From Casp-actino8 sp040381935 (lineage in GTDB: Bacteria; Actinomycetota; Acidimicrobiia; Acidimicrobiales; Ilumatobacteraceae), in NCBI GenBank assembly GCA_040381935.1, contig JBEIGJ010000020.1:1-21604 (forward strand): a stretch of DNA of 21,604 nucleotides. Reading direction: 5' to 3'. A model generated the notes under the pieces. That model was given only the letters and a program-made list of their open reading frames with translations, had not been told where the DNA came from and did no database searches. Below, one piece after another: positions 1 to 7,410 of this stretch. Position numbers and translations under genes: made by a program. Position 1 is the stretch's first letter, and each line of letters begins with the position of its first letter.

Positions 1-281
1 ACAAGGTCGTCATGTGGTACTGCTCAGGCAATCGCGATGAACGCATGTTCAACGACCCCTTCGCCTTCGACGTCACCCGTCCGATTGCCCCCGCACAAAT
101 TGGTTTCGGTGCGGGCGGTCCGCATTTTTGTCTCGGAGCAAACTTGGCACGACGGGAAATTTCGGTCATGTTCGACGAAATACGCCGCCGTCTACCGAAC
201 ATGCGTATCACTGGTGAGCCAGCGATGTTACAAAGCGCTTTCATCAACGGCATCAAACGAATGCCGTGTGCTTGGCACTGA
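1..281 (+). CDS. Cytochrome P450, C-terminal fragment (5' end outside the window)
   Basis: The reading frame is open from base 3 and ends at TGA 279-281, giving about 92 codons of the C-terminal part of a P450 monooxygenase. The heme-binding loop FGAGGPHFCLGANLARRE is plain, with its Cys as the axial thiolate ligand of heme iron. Just before it, VVMWYCSGNRDERMF and DPFAFDVTRP match the segment preceding the Cys loop in bacterial class I P450s. Such enzymes hydroxylate hydrophobic substrates using electrons from a ferredoxin; the substrate cannot be read from this fragment. The internal ATG at 12 is not the start, because homology continues upstream of it. A hairpin at 304-326 may terminate the transcript. 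Confidence 0.93.
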   Translation, partial: KVVMWYCSGNRDERMFNDPFAFDVTRPIAPAQIGFGAGGPHFCLGANLARREISVMFDEIRRRLPNMRITGEPAMLQSAFINGIKRMPCAWH

Positions 282-298
282 GGAACATCGCCTCGAAA

Positions 299-943
299 TT
301 ATGAACCGAGGGGATCGTTCTCGGTTTTCGAGCCTCTCGCGGGCCGAACATCCATTTCGCCGCCCACATAATGGCGACGGCAGAGCAGTTCGTAGCGCAC
401 AACGTCACCGAACATAGGTTGTGGTGCCTCGCTGGTATCGCCGACCACGACGGTTTCACCTTCGTACACCAAGACTCCATTGACGACTCGCGCGTTATGG
501 GTCGCCCGTGCGCCGCACCAACAGCGCGCCTCGACTTGCATTTCGACCCGCTCATCGGCGACCTCGAGCATCCGTCGCGTTCCCTCGAAAAGGAGTCCGC
601 GAAAATCGGTGATCAGACCAAAAGCGTAAACGTCGATTCCGAGATCATCGACCACTCGGGCCAATTGATCGCATTGAGCCGCGGAATAGAACTGCACCTC
701 GTCACAGACCAGAAAGTCCAACGGTGTCCGAGCCCGAACGAGTTGGTAGATATCAACCGTGGGAGATACCTCCACCGCCGGTGCTGAAACCCCCAGTCGC
801 GAGGTGACCTGCGTTCCATCCCGATCCAATTTGGTCAAGAGCAGTCCCTGCAGATGGCGAACAGTCAAATTGTGATGAATTTGCAGGGCCAACGTGCTCT
901 TTCCAGACCCCATAGTCCCAAAACTGAATCGCAATATCGCCAT
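299..943 (-). CDS. tdk: Thymidine kinase, type II (Tdk)
   Basis: 214 residues, close to the usual ~190-220 of type II (TK1-like) thymidine kinases, which phosphorylate thymidine with ATP in the dTMP salvage pathway. The Walker A loop GTMGSGKST lies at residues 9-17. The CDEVQF segment at 80-85 supplies the Walker B Asp and the catalytic Glu82. The zinc/lasso region is represented by CWCGARATHNAR (from residue 141) and LCRRHY (Cys188, His191). The CxC spacing of the first pair is tighter than the CxxC of enterobacterial enzymes. The start ATG (943-941) overlaps the presumed start codon of the divergent serine hydrolase gene within the palindrome CCATGG. The gene converges on the P450 gene with a 17-bp gap. 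Confidence 0.92.
   Translation of the reverse strand: MAILRFSFGTMGSGKSTLALQIHHNLTVRHLQGLLLTKLDRDGTQVTSRLGVSAPAVEVSPTVDIYQLVRARTPLDFLVCDEVQFYSAAQCDQLARVVDDLGIDVYAFGLITDFRGLLFEGTRRMLEVADERVEMQVEARCWCGARATHNARVVNGVLVYEGETVVVGDTSEAPQPMFGDVVRYELLCRRHYVGGEMDVRPARGSKTENDPLGS
304..329 (+). terminator. Possible intrinsic terminator of the P450 gene
   Basis: The arms AACCGAG (304-310) and CTCGGTT (320-326) form a perfect 7-bp stem around a 9-nt loop and run into a short T stretch. It lies 22 nt after the P450 stop codon, inside the 3' end of the convergent thymidine kinase gene. The T tract is short, so this is a suggestion from position and symmetry only. Confidence 0.4.
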
Positions 944-2153
944 GGCGCTTTCGAAACTACTTTCCGATCGACACTGCGCACCATCTCTTCGGGCCCTGCC
1001 GAGGGAAGTTCTCGATGGACTGCTAGACAGGAAGGGTCATGAAGGTAGGCCGAACCTGAAGCGCGACCGGCGAGTACCGGTACGGCTGTGGCGCCGGGCT
1101 ATCGGTTTGTCCCTCGCCCTCATTGCGCCCCTCGGGATGGGAATCCCTGCCACCAGGGTTGCGGGGACCCCGGTGATGAAGCAGCCGCAACTGGACCAGG
1201 CCGCGGCCTCGGCCCAAGCTGAGGCCGAGCGGCTGCTGGAAGGGCGCCCCTACCAAGTCGTCCTGATGCAAGACCACAGGGTTCTGATGTCCACGAGTTC
1301 CCCGGGAAGTTCGTTGAAGACACCAGTCCCCTTAGCGTCAGTGTCCAAAGCAGTCACTGCCCTGGTCATTATGCACCTCATCGAAGATGGTCTCTTGAGG
1401 CTGGATCAGCCACTGGGCGAGATTTTGCCAGCAGAGATGATCACTGATCCCTGGAAGCCAGTCACCATCGAGCAACTCTTGACCCACCAGTCCGGATTTG
1501 GAGCCGATCGTGATCGCTGGTTCAACTCGTCCTATCGAACATGTTTCGAAGCCTTCACCCGCACCGTGTTTCGCGACAATCCCTCCGGTTCACGAGCGTA
1601 CGAATATTCGAATACCAATTTTTGCGCATTGTCTTTGGCAATCATTGCGGTGACGGGAGTGTCGTATGAAGAAGCAACATTCCGCTATGTCCTGCGTCCA
1701 CTCGGAGTGAGTCGCCAGACCATGAACGATGAATACGTGAATCTTCTCGGTGCGGGTGGGTGGCAGATGTCTGCCCTGGCGACAGCACGATTGATCTCGG
1801 CCCTCGATCCCCAGTCCTCGATCAGCCCACTGTCGGATACCTCACGCCGAACCATGATTCAACGTTCGACATACAACTATGGACTCGGTGTGTGGATTTG
1901 GGACGAGAACACTTTTGGACACTCGGGAACTCTGAATCGAGCCCGTAATATCGGTGTTCGCCTACCCTCCGGACGAGTAGTGGTCATTTTGACTCAGGCC
2001 ACCTATCCCGAGAGCGGTCTCGATTTGCTGCCGATCGCTCAACGAATTGATCAAAACTTTGGCTCGGCTTGTGCTCAAGATGACTGCAATCCAGTGGGAC
2101 CAGATCCATTCTTCGGAGACCAACCACATCCCCTACGCCAGACATATCACTGA
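942..2153 (+). CDS. Serine beta-lactamase-like hydrolase (class C / D-Ala-D-Ala carboxypeptidase fold), exported
   Basis: 403 residues from ATG 942. The three signatures of the Beta-lactamase (PF00144) family are present: SVSK (Ser133, Lys136) as nucleophile and general base, YSN (222-224), and HSG (327-329) in place of KTG. Members act as carboxypeptidases, esterases or amidases outside the cytoplasm; the substrate is not predictable. A hydrophobic segment (GLSLALIAPLGMGIPA, about residues 55-70) follows an Arg-rich stretch and looks like a signal peptide or anchor, but it is unusually far from the N-terminus. No other ATG lies between it and 942. An out-of-frame ATG at 1039 behind AGGAAGGG would give a normal-looking signal peptide if one base were added or lost after it, so the N-terminus is uncertain. 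Family confidence is high, start confidence low. Confidence 0.85.
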   Translation: MALSKLLSDRHCAPSLRALPREVLDGLLDRKGHEGRPNLKRDRRVPVRLWRRAIGLSLALIAPLGMGIPATRVAGTPVMKQPQLDQAAASAQAEAERLLEGRPYQVVLMQDHRVLMSTSSPGSSLKTPVPLASVSKAVTALVIMHLIEDGLLRLDQPLGEILPAEMITDPWKPVTIEQLLTHQSGFGADRDRWFNSSYRTCFEAFTRTVFRDNPSGSRAYEYSNTNFCALSLAIIAVTGVSYEEATFRYVLRPLGVSRQTMNDEYVNLLGAGGWQMSALATARLISALDPQSSISPLSDTSRRTMIQRSTYNYGLGVWIWDENTFGHSGTLNRARNIGVRLPSGRVVVILTQATYPESGLDLLPIAQRIDQNFGSACAQDDCNPVGPDPFFGDQPHPLRQTYH

Positions 2154-2198
2154 CTTCAACGAATACTCGTTCTCGCTACTGAGATGACTGGGACATGA

Positions 2199-2987
2199 TC
2201 AGACGGTGTCGTGCCGATCCGCTGGAACATCGACATCGGCTACCACTGCAAAGTGATCACTGGCTTGGATCCCATCACGTGGTTCAGTGCCAGCCAACCA
2301 GACGCGACGCGGGTGACCGGCGGGTTTGGGACGCGGCCAGGTCACGAAGAGATAATCGATGCGCCGGTTCGGCCAGTTGGCATCGGCCAGATAGGGATTC
2401 GAACTGCTCCAGGTGTGGCCTGGACCCTCGCCTAGCAACTCCCACATATCGGCAAAGACCAAGTTCGGATGCCGTACCGGCGTGCGACCAGTGAGGCGAC
2501 GAATTTCATCACTCTCGGGAACGGCGTTGAAGTCCCCTCCGATGAGTACGGGCAATGCGCACTTTTCTCGCAGAGAGAGCGTCAGATCAGCGACGGCATC
2601 GACTTGTTTTTGCCGAGTTGCCGACTCATCGAAGCGATGATCCAGATGAGTAGAGATCATCGGCCACACTCCCCACGGGGAGTCAATCAGGGCGTACAAG
2701 GCTCGGCGATGGGCCGGATTGCCGTTCTTGTCGGGCAAAGCCACGACACCGTGCTCGATTATTGGCCACCGAGAGAGCAAAGCGTTACCCATTTCGTATC
2801 CACCGCTGCTGACGACTGCCGGCAAGCCGAGTACGTCAGCCAAACGCTCGGCTTGGCCGTCAGTGATCCGCACTTCTTGAAGAAAGACAATGTCGGCTGC
2901 TTGGCCTCGCAAAACCTCTTCGATCGCTCTTTGACGTTCCTCCCAGGGACCAAATCTCCACCAGAGGTTCCAGGTCAGAATGCGCAT
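2199..2987 (-). CDS. Endonuclease/exonuclease/phosphatase (EEP) family protein
   Basis: 262 residues, almost entirely the EEP fold (PF03372) of metal-dependent phosphodiesterases, which includes exonuclease III, DNase I and sphingomyelinases. Visible motifs in order: RILTWNLWW (Asn7), VFLQEV (Glu38, metal ligand), STHLDHR (catalytic-site His), GGDFNAVP (Asp/Asn pair), RIDYLFVT, and ASDHFAVVADV with the terminal SDH Asp-His pair. All expected active-site residues are there, so it should be active. No signal peptide is seen. Whether the substrate is nucleic acid, a phospholipid or another phosphodiester cannot be told. The start ATG is 10 nt after the stop of the small membrane protein gene, so the two are probably co-transcribed. 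The gene converges on the serine hydrolase gene across 45 bp. Confidence 0.88.
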   Translation of the reverse strand: MRILTWNLWWRFGPWEERQRAIEEVLRGQAADIVFLQEVRITDGQAERLADVLGLPAVVSSGGYEMGNALLSRWPIIEHGVVALPDKNGNPAHRRALYALIDSPWGVWPMISTHLDHRFDESATRQKQVDAVADLTLSLREKCALPVLIGGDFNAVPESDEIRRLTGRTPVRHPNLVFADMWELLGEGPGHTWSSSNPYLADANWPNRRIDYLFVTWPRPKPAGHPRRVWLAGTEPRDGIQASDHFAVVADVDVPADRHDTV

Positions 2988-2997
2988 GAACGCCCGT

Positions 2998-3270
2998 TCA
3001 GCCCACTGTTGCGGCGCTGTGGGGCTGGCCTTGGCTCAGCATCTGACCAGAAAGCGACGTCACTTTGCTCGATTGATCATCTCCCGCCGATGACAGACCG
3101 GTGAGTGCTGTCACCACGATGAATGCATAGATGACGAGTCCCCCAACGACCACGAATGGCGCCCAGCGCCGGGCGCTGCGGGGAGCACTGGGAACAATCG
3201 AGAAGTCAAAGAGCGGTGGCTGATGAGTCCTCGTGGAAACCGGCGATGAAGTCGATGATGACGCAGACAT
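2998..3270 (-). CDS. Small single-pass membrane protein, function unknown
   Basis: 90 residues from ATG 3270. A Ser/Thr/Pro-rich cytoplasmic stretch (about 1-40) is followed by a single hydrophobic helix (WAPFVVVGGLVIYAFIVVTAL, roughly 42-62) and a short polar tail. I do not recognise a family. Reality is supported by the clean transmembrane segment, by spacing of 10 nt to the EEP gene, and by the divergent gene beginning beyond it. The frame stays open upstream to a TTG at 3363, but that would overlap the likely promoter region. No good ribosome binding site precedes 3270, so the start is provisional. It could help place the EEP protein at the membrane; that is inference from adjacency only. 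Confidence 0.6.
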   Translation of the reverse strand: MSASSSTSSPVSTRTHQPPLFDFSIVPSAPRSARRWAPFVVVGGLVIYAFIVVTALTGLSSAGDDQSSKVTSLSGQMLSQGQPHSAATVG

Positions 3271-3303
3271 GGCACGAATATCGGCTTGGATGCCGGTGGT
3301 CTT

Positions 3304-3327
3304 GAGGGATTTCCCAAAATTTCCCTC
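3304..3327. promoter_or_regulatory. Inverted repeat in the divergent intergenic region upstream of the SDR gene
   Basis: GAGGGA (3304-3309) and TCCCTC (3322-3327) form a perfect inverted repeat around an A/T-rich centre that itself contains TTTCCC and AAATTT. It lies between the divergent small membrane protein gene and the SDR gene, so an operator is a reasonable reading. On the + strand it is followed by a T-rich stretch, but no gene lies upstream to terminate. Confidence 0.35.
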
Positions 3328-3388
3328 GTTTCTTTCACTTCGCGGTCTAGTCCCCACCAGCAATCCTTTAGCCCACTCAACCGGCGGT

Positions 3389-3394
3389 TAGCGT
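3389..3394 (+). promoter_or_regulatory. Putative -10 element TAGCGT of the SDR gene
   Basis: TAGCGT fits the actinobacterial -10 pattern TANNNT and lies 33 nt before the ATG at 3427. The same hexamer recurs before alanine dehydrogenase, acyl-CoA dehydrogenase and dapC in this window. No convincing -35 hexamer is seen 16-18 bp upstream. Confidence 0.35.
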
Positions 3395-3426
3395 CACGAC
3401 GAGGAGTTTCATCAAAAGGGGACGGT

Positions 3427-4431
3427 ATGGGACAGCACTTCGAAGAGGGTTTCCAGGGATGCGTGGCGGTGGTCACGGGCGGAGGAACCGGCATGGGCCG
3501 CGAGCTGGTGCGCCAACTGGCTGCTGCCGGGTGCGATGTGGCCACCTGTGATGTCATGGAAGACACCTTGGCCGAAACGGTCGATCTCTGCGTTCGCGAT
3601 CGCGCCGAGCAGGGAACCTCGGCCCCAGCAGGCGGTGAGGTGATTACCGGACTGGCTGATGTTTCCGTGGAAGCCGATGTCGTGGCCTTTCGCGATCGAG
3701 TAGCGGCCTGGCGACCGCATCTCAATTTGTTGTTCAACAACGCTGGCATTGGCGGTGGAGGAAGCATCATTCACGATGGACGTGAAGAATGGGATAAGAC
3801 CTTTGCCGTTTGTTGGAACGGCGTCTATTTCAATACTCGTGCCTTTTTGCAGATGCTTCTCGATGCACCCAAGGGTCATGTCATCAACACCAGTTCGGTG
3901 AACGGCTTTTGGGCGTCACTCGGACCGAATATCCCCCACACGGCCTACAGCGCGGCCAAGTTCGCCGTCAAAGGTTTCACCGAAGCATTGATTACCGACT
4001 TTCGCATCAACGCACCGCACCTGCGCGCCTCGGTCGTGATGCCTGGTCACATCGGAACGTCGATCGCCATCAACTCCCGCAAACTTCTTGGTCATGATCC
4101 CAAGGAAATGACCGAGGAGCAGATCGCTCAATTACGCGAACGTCTCGAGCGTTCTGGACTCGATCTCAGTGGCGCCAGCGACGAGGATCTACGCGTTGGT
4201 ATTCAGGCCCAAGGTGAGTCCTTTCGCGATAATGCCCCGATGAACGCCGCCGATGCGGCTCGAGTCATCTTGGATGGCGTCCGGCACGGTCAATGGCGGA
4301 TCTTGGTGGGAGCCGATGCTGCGATACTCGACGAAATGGTTCGTGAGCGACCCACCGAGGCCTATCTTCCAGACTTCATGGAACGCGTCCATGCTCGTGG
4401 TGCATTGAACTTCACCGGCAACGGACCCTGA
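3427..4431 (+). CDS. Short-chain dehydrogenase/reductase (SDR) family oxidoreductase
   Basis: 334 residues; NAD(P)-dependent oxidoreductase of the classical SDR family. The Rossmann dinucleotide loop TGGGTGMG lies at 17-24, the NNAG structural motif at 104-107, the catalytic Ser in NTSS around 156-157, and YSAAK with Tyr174 and Lys178. After the usual ~250-residue core it has a longer C-terminal part. This layout is common in actinobacterial SDRs acting on alcohols, steroids or lipids; the substrate is not predictable. The start at 3427 is chosen because AAGGGGA (3416-3422) precedes it at good spacing and the fold begins there; upstream in-frame codons to 3286 belong to the promoter region. 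It heads a rightward run of five genes. Confidence 0.9.
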   Translation: MGQHFEEGFQGCVAVVTGGGTGMGRELVRQLAAAGCDVATCDVMEDTLAETVDLCVRDRAEQGTSAPAGGEVITGLADVSVEADVVAFRDRVAAWRPHLNLLFNNAGIGGGGSIIHDGREEWDKTFAVCWNGVYFNTRAFLQMLLDAPKGHVINTSSVNGFWASLGPNIPHTAYSAAKFAVKGFTEALITDFRINAPHLRASVVMPGHIGTSIAINSRKLLGHDPKEMTEEQIAQLRERLERSGLDLSGASDEDLRVGIQAQGESFRDNAPMNAADAARVILDGVRHGQWRILVGADAAILDEMVRERPTEAYLPDFMERVHARGALNFTGNGP

Positions 4432-4460
4432 ACGGGGACCCAGGCGCGATCATGGCGCCC

Positions 4461-4466
4461 TAGCGT
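4461..4466 (+). promoter_or_regulatory. Putative -10 element TAGCGT of ald, suggesting a nearly leaderless start
   Basis: TAGCGT ends 8 nt before the ald ATG at 4475, the distance expected if transcription begins at or just before the start codon. No Shine-Dalgarno sequence is needed and none is clear. A small hairpin-like GGCGC/GCGCC pair (4443-4459) sits just upstream and could end the SDR transcript. Confidence 0.4.
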
Positions 4467-4474
4467 AGAGAGAT

Positions 4475-5581
4475 ATGCAGCCCCAGTGGAATGAGCCCCA
4501 GATCGTGGGTGTTCTCAAAGAGGTCAAGGCCCACGAACGCCGTGTCGCACTCACCCCTGATGGGGCGCGCGACCTTGTCGGCGATGGCCGGCGCGTCATC
4601 GTTGAGACCGATGCTGGAACCGGGGCCGGGTTCACCGATGACGAATATCGAGTAGCCGGAGCAGAGATTGCCTCGGGGCCCGCAACCGTTGCTGAAACTG
4701 CAACCTTGCTGCTCCATGTCAAAGAACCCCAAGAATCTGAATTTTCCCTTTTTGCCTCACACCACACACTGTTCACCTACCTGCATCTGGCGGCCGCACC
4801 GGCAGTCGCCCATGCTTTGCAAGCCAGTGGCTGTCGAGCCATCGCCTATGAATCACTGGAGGTCGATGGCCTATTTCCGCTTCTGGCACCAATGAGCGCG
4901 GTGGCCGGACGTCTCGCCACTCAAATTGCTGCGTCGTATCTCGAAGCACGGCTCGGTGGACGAGGTGTGCTCCTGGGCGGTATTCCTGGTGTCGAGCCCA
5001 CCACGGTGGTGATCATTGGTGCCGGAGTTTCGGGCTCCCATGCAGCCGATGTGGCTGCTGGTATGGGGGCCACCGTGATCATCGTCGACCTCGATCTCAA
5101 ACGTGCCGAGGATGTCGCCCGACGATGCGGTCCACGGGCTCGGGCCGTGCAATCCGGCCCTGGAGTCATTGACTCATTGGCTCCGTTGGCTGAAGTCATG
5201 ATCGGAGCCGTCCTCTCCCCAGGCCACAAGGCGCCGACGGTCATCACCCACAGAACGCTCGCACTGATGCCAACAGGATCAGTGGTGGTCGATATCGCCA
5301 TCGATCAGGGAGGCTGTGTCGAGGGAGTACAAGCCACGACCCACGCTGATCCCGTTCGGTCGATAGGCCACGTGCGGGTTGCCGCCACACCCAATATGCC
5401 GGCCGCAGTTCCTCGTACTTCGACTGCGGCCTTGGGTGCGGCGACTTTGCCCTATGTTCGAGCGCTAGCCGGAGGTTGGACATCAGCGCTGTCGCAGCAT
5501 CCAGCATTGGCTGGAGCAGTGAACATCGAAGGCGGGACCATTGTCCACCCAGCAGTGGCCGAGGAACTTGGCCACCATTGA
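4475..5581 (+). CDS. ald: Alanine dehydrogenase
   Basis: 368 residues, the normal ~370 length of NAD-dependent alanine dehydrogenase, which interconverts L-alanine and pyruvate plus ammonia. The N-terminal pattern GVLKEVKAHERRVALTP carries the substrate-binding Arg23. VKEP supplies Lys83 and YLHLA supplies His104 (equivalents of the catalytic Lys75/His96). The NAD-binding loop GAGVSG is at about 182-187, VVVDIAIDQGG contains the conserved Asp277, and ATPNMPAAVPRTST is the C-terminal family signature. All catalytic residues are kept. A 29-bp repeat begins inside the last codons and continues past the stop. The gene lies 43 bp after the SDR gene and has its own -10-like TAGCGT. Confidence 0.95.
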   Translation: MQPQWNEPQIVGVLKEVKAHERRVALTPDGARDLVGDGRRVIVETDAGTGAGFTDDEYRVAGAEIASGPATVAETATLLLHVKEPQESEFSLFASHHTLFTYLHLAAAPAVAHALQASGCRAIAYESLEVDGLFPLLAPMSAVAGRLATQIAASYLEARLGGRGVLLGGIPGVEPTTVVIIGAGVSGSHAADVAAGMGATVIIVDLDLKRAEDVARRCGPRARAVQSGPGVIDSLAPLAEVMIGAVLSPGHKAPTVITHRTLALMPTGSVVVDIAIDQGGCVEGVQATTHADPVRSIGHVRVAATPNMPAAVPRTSTAALGAATLPYVRALAGGWTSALSQHPALAGAVNIEGGTIVHPAVAEELGHH

Positions 5582-5626
5582 TCATGGCCGAGGAACATGG
5601 CCGAGGAACATGGCCACCATTGATGA
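5556..5626 (+). repeat. Short tandem duplication at the ald 3' end
   Basis: A 29-bp unit at 5556-5584 (TGGCCGAGGAACTTGGCC followed by ACCATTGATCA) recurs almost exactly at 5598-5626. Between them, 5585-5597 is a 13-bp partial copy (TGGCCGAGGAACA). The first copy contains the ald stop codon; the later ones are untranslated. This reads as a recent slippage or local duplication. It leaves the ald frame intact. Confidence 0.8.
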
Positions 5627-5660
5627 CCTTGTGACCTGCTGACCCTTCACGACTTTGGTC

Positions 5661-5666
5661 TAGCGT
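5661..5666 (+). promoter_or_regulatory. Putative promoter -10 element TAGCGT of the acyl-CoA dehydrogenase gene
   Basis: TAGCGT at 5661-5666 lies about 48 nt before the ATG, with CTGACC at 5639-5644 as a weak -35 at 16 bp. It would give a short leader containing the strong AAGGAGG ribosome binding site at 5700-5706. Confidence 0.4.
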
Positions 5667-5713
5667 GGGCGGTGGCACCCGGAACCGAGTTGTGCCATCA
5701 AGGAGGATCGACC

Positions 5714-6937
5714 ATGACTGCTACTGAGGTTTCCACCACCATTGATGCCGAGCGGGCCCGAGTCGAGGCCGCCATTGATCAGCTTTTAGCGGCCAATGAC
5801 CCCAAGTCGATGGACAATATTGCCTTTCGCGGTGCTCGCTATGACCACGGTCTGGCCTGGGTGCACTTCCCCAATGGCTTTGGCGGACTTGGTGTCCGGC
5901 CCGAATTGAATCGCGTCGTTGAGGAGCGTCTGCGACAGGCCGGCGCTCAAGCCCAAGATCCATCGACCTTTTTCATAGCCCTTGCCGGTCCGACCATCGT
6001 CACCCACGGATCCGATGAAGTGAAGAAGCGATTCTTGCGACCGATGTTTACGGGCGAGGAACGCTGGTGCCAATTGTTCAGTGAGCCAGGAGCGGGCAGT
6101 GATTTTGCCGGGCTCGGCACGCGCGCGGTCCGGGATGGAGACGAATGGATTGTCAACGGACAAAAGGTGTGGAACACCTTGGCACATCTTGGTGATTGGG
6201 GCATGTTGGTCACCCGCACCGATCCCGATCAGCCCAAACACAAGGGCATGACCTATTTCGCTGTTGATATGCACTCCCCCGGAGTAGAAGTCCGTCCCCT
6301 GCGTCAGATCACAGGTGAAGCCGAATTCAATGAGGTGTACCTGACTGATGCCCGTATTCCCGATGCCTATCGCATCGGTGATATCGGTGAGGGCTGGCGA
6401 GTCTCGTTGACCACACTGATGAACGAACGCACCGCTATTGGCGGTGGCGGTGGCGGAACTGCACGACGTCGCGGGCTGATCGATGAAGTAGTGAAGATCT
6501 GGAAGGCGCGTCCTGAAGCCGACCGATCACCAGCCCATCGGGATCGACTCATGCAGTTATGGTGTCGGAGCGAGACGTTGCGTCTCACCAATGTGCGGGC
6601 CTCAGAGGCGGCAAAGACGGGTAACCCCGGACCCGAGGGTTCCATCGCCAAGTTGATGATGGCTGAATTCAACAAAGAGACCACCGCTTTCGCCGTGGAA
6701 CTCCTTGGCGCGGAGGGCATGATCGAATATGACTACACCTTCCGTCGTCCGGAAAACCTCTCAGTAGACGGATCAGACGGTGGTGTGCGGCATTCATTTC
6801 TCCGCTCCCGGGCCAACTCCATCGAAGGTGGCACCAGTGAAATCATGCGCAACATTCTTGGCGAACAAGTCCTCGGACTACCCGGGGAGCCCCGCCTCGA
6901 CAAAGATCTCCCTTGGAGCAAAGTTCCGCGGAACTGA
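5714..6937 (+). CDS. Acyl-CoA dehydrogenase family protein
   Basis: 407 residues, close to the ~380-410 typical of acyl-CoA dehydrogenases, FAD enzymes that desaturate acyl-CoA at the alpha-beta position and pass electrons to ETF. The mid-domain shows QLFSEPGAGSDFAGL and NGQKVWNTLAHLGDWGMLVTRTD, which bind FAD and substrate. The C-terminal helical domain ends with SIEGGTSEIMRNILGEQVLGLP, where the Glu near residue 371 is in the position of the catalytic base. The sequence resembles the large actinobacterial group of ACADs with unknown substrates. The start at 5714 is fixed by a near-perfect AAGGAGG (5700-5706) at 7-nt spacing; the open frame before it is leader. The ArfB-like gene follows after 8 nt. 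Confidence 0.93.
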   Translation: MTATEVSTTIDAERARVEAAIDQLLAANDPKSMDNIAFRGARYDHGLAWVHFPNGFGGLGVRPELNRVVEERLRQAGAQAQDPSTFFIALAGPTIVTHGSDEVKKRFLRPMFTGEERWCQLFSEPGAGSDFAGLGTRAVRDGDEWIVNGQKVWNTLAHLGDWGMLVTRTDPDQPKHKGMTYFAVDMHSPGVEVRPLRQITGEAEFNEVYLTDARIPDAYRIGDIGEGWRVSLTTLMNERTAIGGGGGGTARRRGLIDEVVKIWKARPEADRSPAHRDRLMQLWCRSETLRLTNVRASEAAKTGNPGPEGSIAKLMMAEFNKETTAFAVELLGAEGMIEYDYTFRRPENLSVDGSDGGVRHSFLRSRANSIEGGTSEIMRNILGEQVLGLPGEPRLDKDLPWSKVPRN

Positions 6938-6945
6938 CATCAACG

Positions 6946-7410
6946 ATGACTCCACGGATCGAAGTAGATGGTGATCTCGAGACACCCCACGGTCTCAGGG
7001 TCCCGGCTGTTGCTTTGATCTGGTCGTTCACTCGATCCAGTGGAGCTGGCGGGCAACACGTGAACAAGACTGCTTCACGCTCAATGCTGACGGTGGATAC
7101 CGCTGAAATTCGCGGCCCTATTCACCTGCTCGATCGCATTCGGACCGAACTCGGTGGGAGTATCACCGTCAGCAGTCAGGAAAGTCGCAGCCAATGGCGA
7201 AATCGACAAGTATGTCGTGCTCGACTGGCAGAAATCATCGACCGAGCGGCCGAACCTCCCCCACCGCCTCGTCGGAAATCAAAACCTACACGGGGCTCGG
7301 TGGAGCGTCGACTGGCGGGCAAAAAATTGGTGAGCAGCAAAAAAGCCGGACGTCGTGGCCAAAACTGGTCATTCACCACCATCGCACTCAGGTCACATCA
7401 TGCCCTCTGA
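6946..7410 (+). CDS. arfB: ArfB/YaeJ-type alternative ribosome-rescue peptidyl-tRNA hydrolase
   Basis: 154 residues, slightly longer than E. coli ArfB (140). The release-factor catalytic motif lies in SGAGGQHVNKTASR (Gly35-Gly36-Gln37); GGQ hydrolyses peptidyl-tRNA in the ribosomal P site. There is no stop-codon-recognition domain. The basic C-terminal tail (KSKPTRGSVERRLAGKK, then KKAGRRG) matches the ArfB tail that inserts in the empty mRNA channel of stalled ribosomes. ESRSQWRNR corresponds to the conserved EYRSQ-x-NR segment. The start at 6946 is 8 nt past the acyl-CoA dehydrogenase stop; an upstream ATG at 6913 would overlap it. The 3' end overlaps the next gene by 11 bp. Confidence 0.9.
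   Translation: MTPRIEVDGDLETPHGLRVPAVALIWSFTRSSGAGGQHVNKTASRSMLTVDTAEIRGPIHLLDRIRTELGGSITVSSQESRSQWRNRQVCRARLAEIIDRAAEPPPPPRRKSKPTRGSVERRLAGKKLVSSKKAGRRGQNWSFTTIALRSHHAL

Noticed and set aside
371..787. 138-codon + strand frame inside tdk
   Set aside because: It is antisense to a gene with intact kinase motifs and has no recognisable domain.
2154..2198. Terminator between the convergent serine hydrolase and EEP genes
   Set aside because: Only a 5-bp AACGA/TCGTT pair with a 4-nt loop and no T tract; too weak to call.
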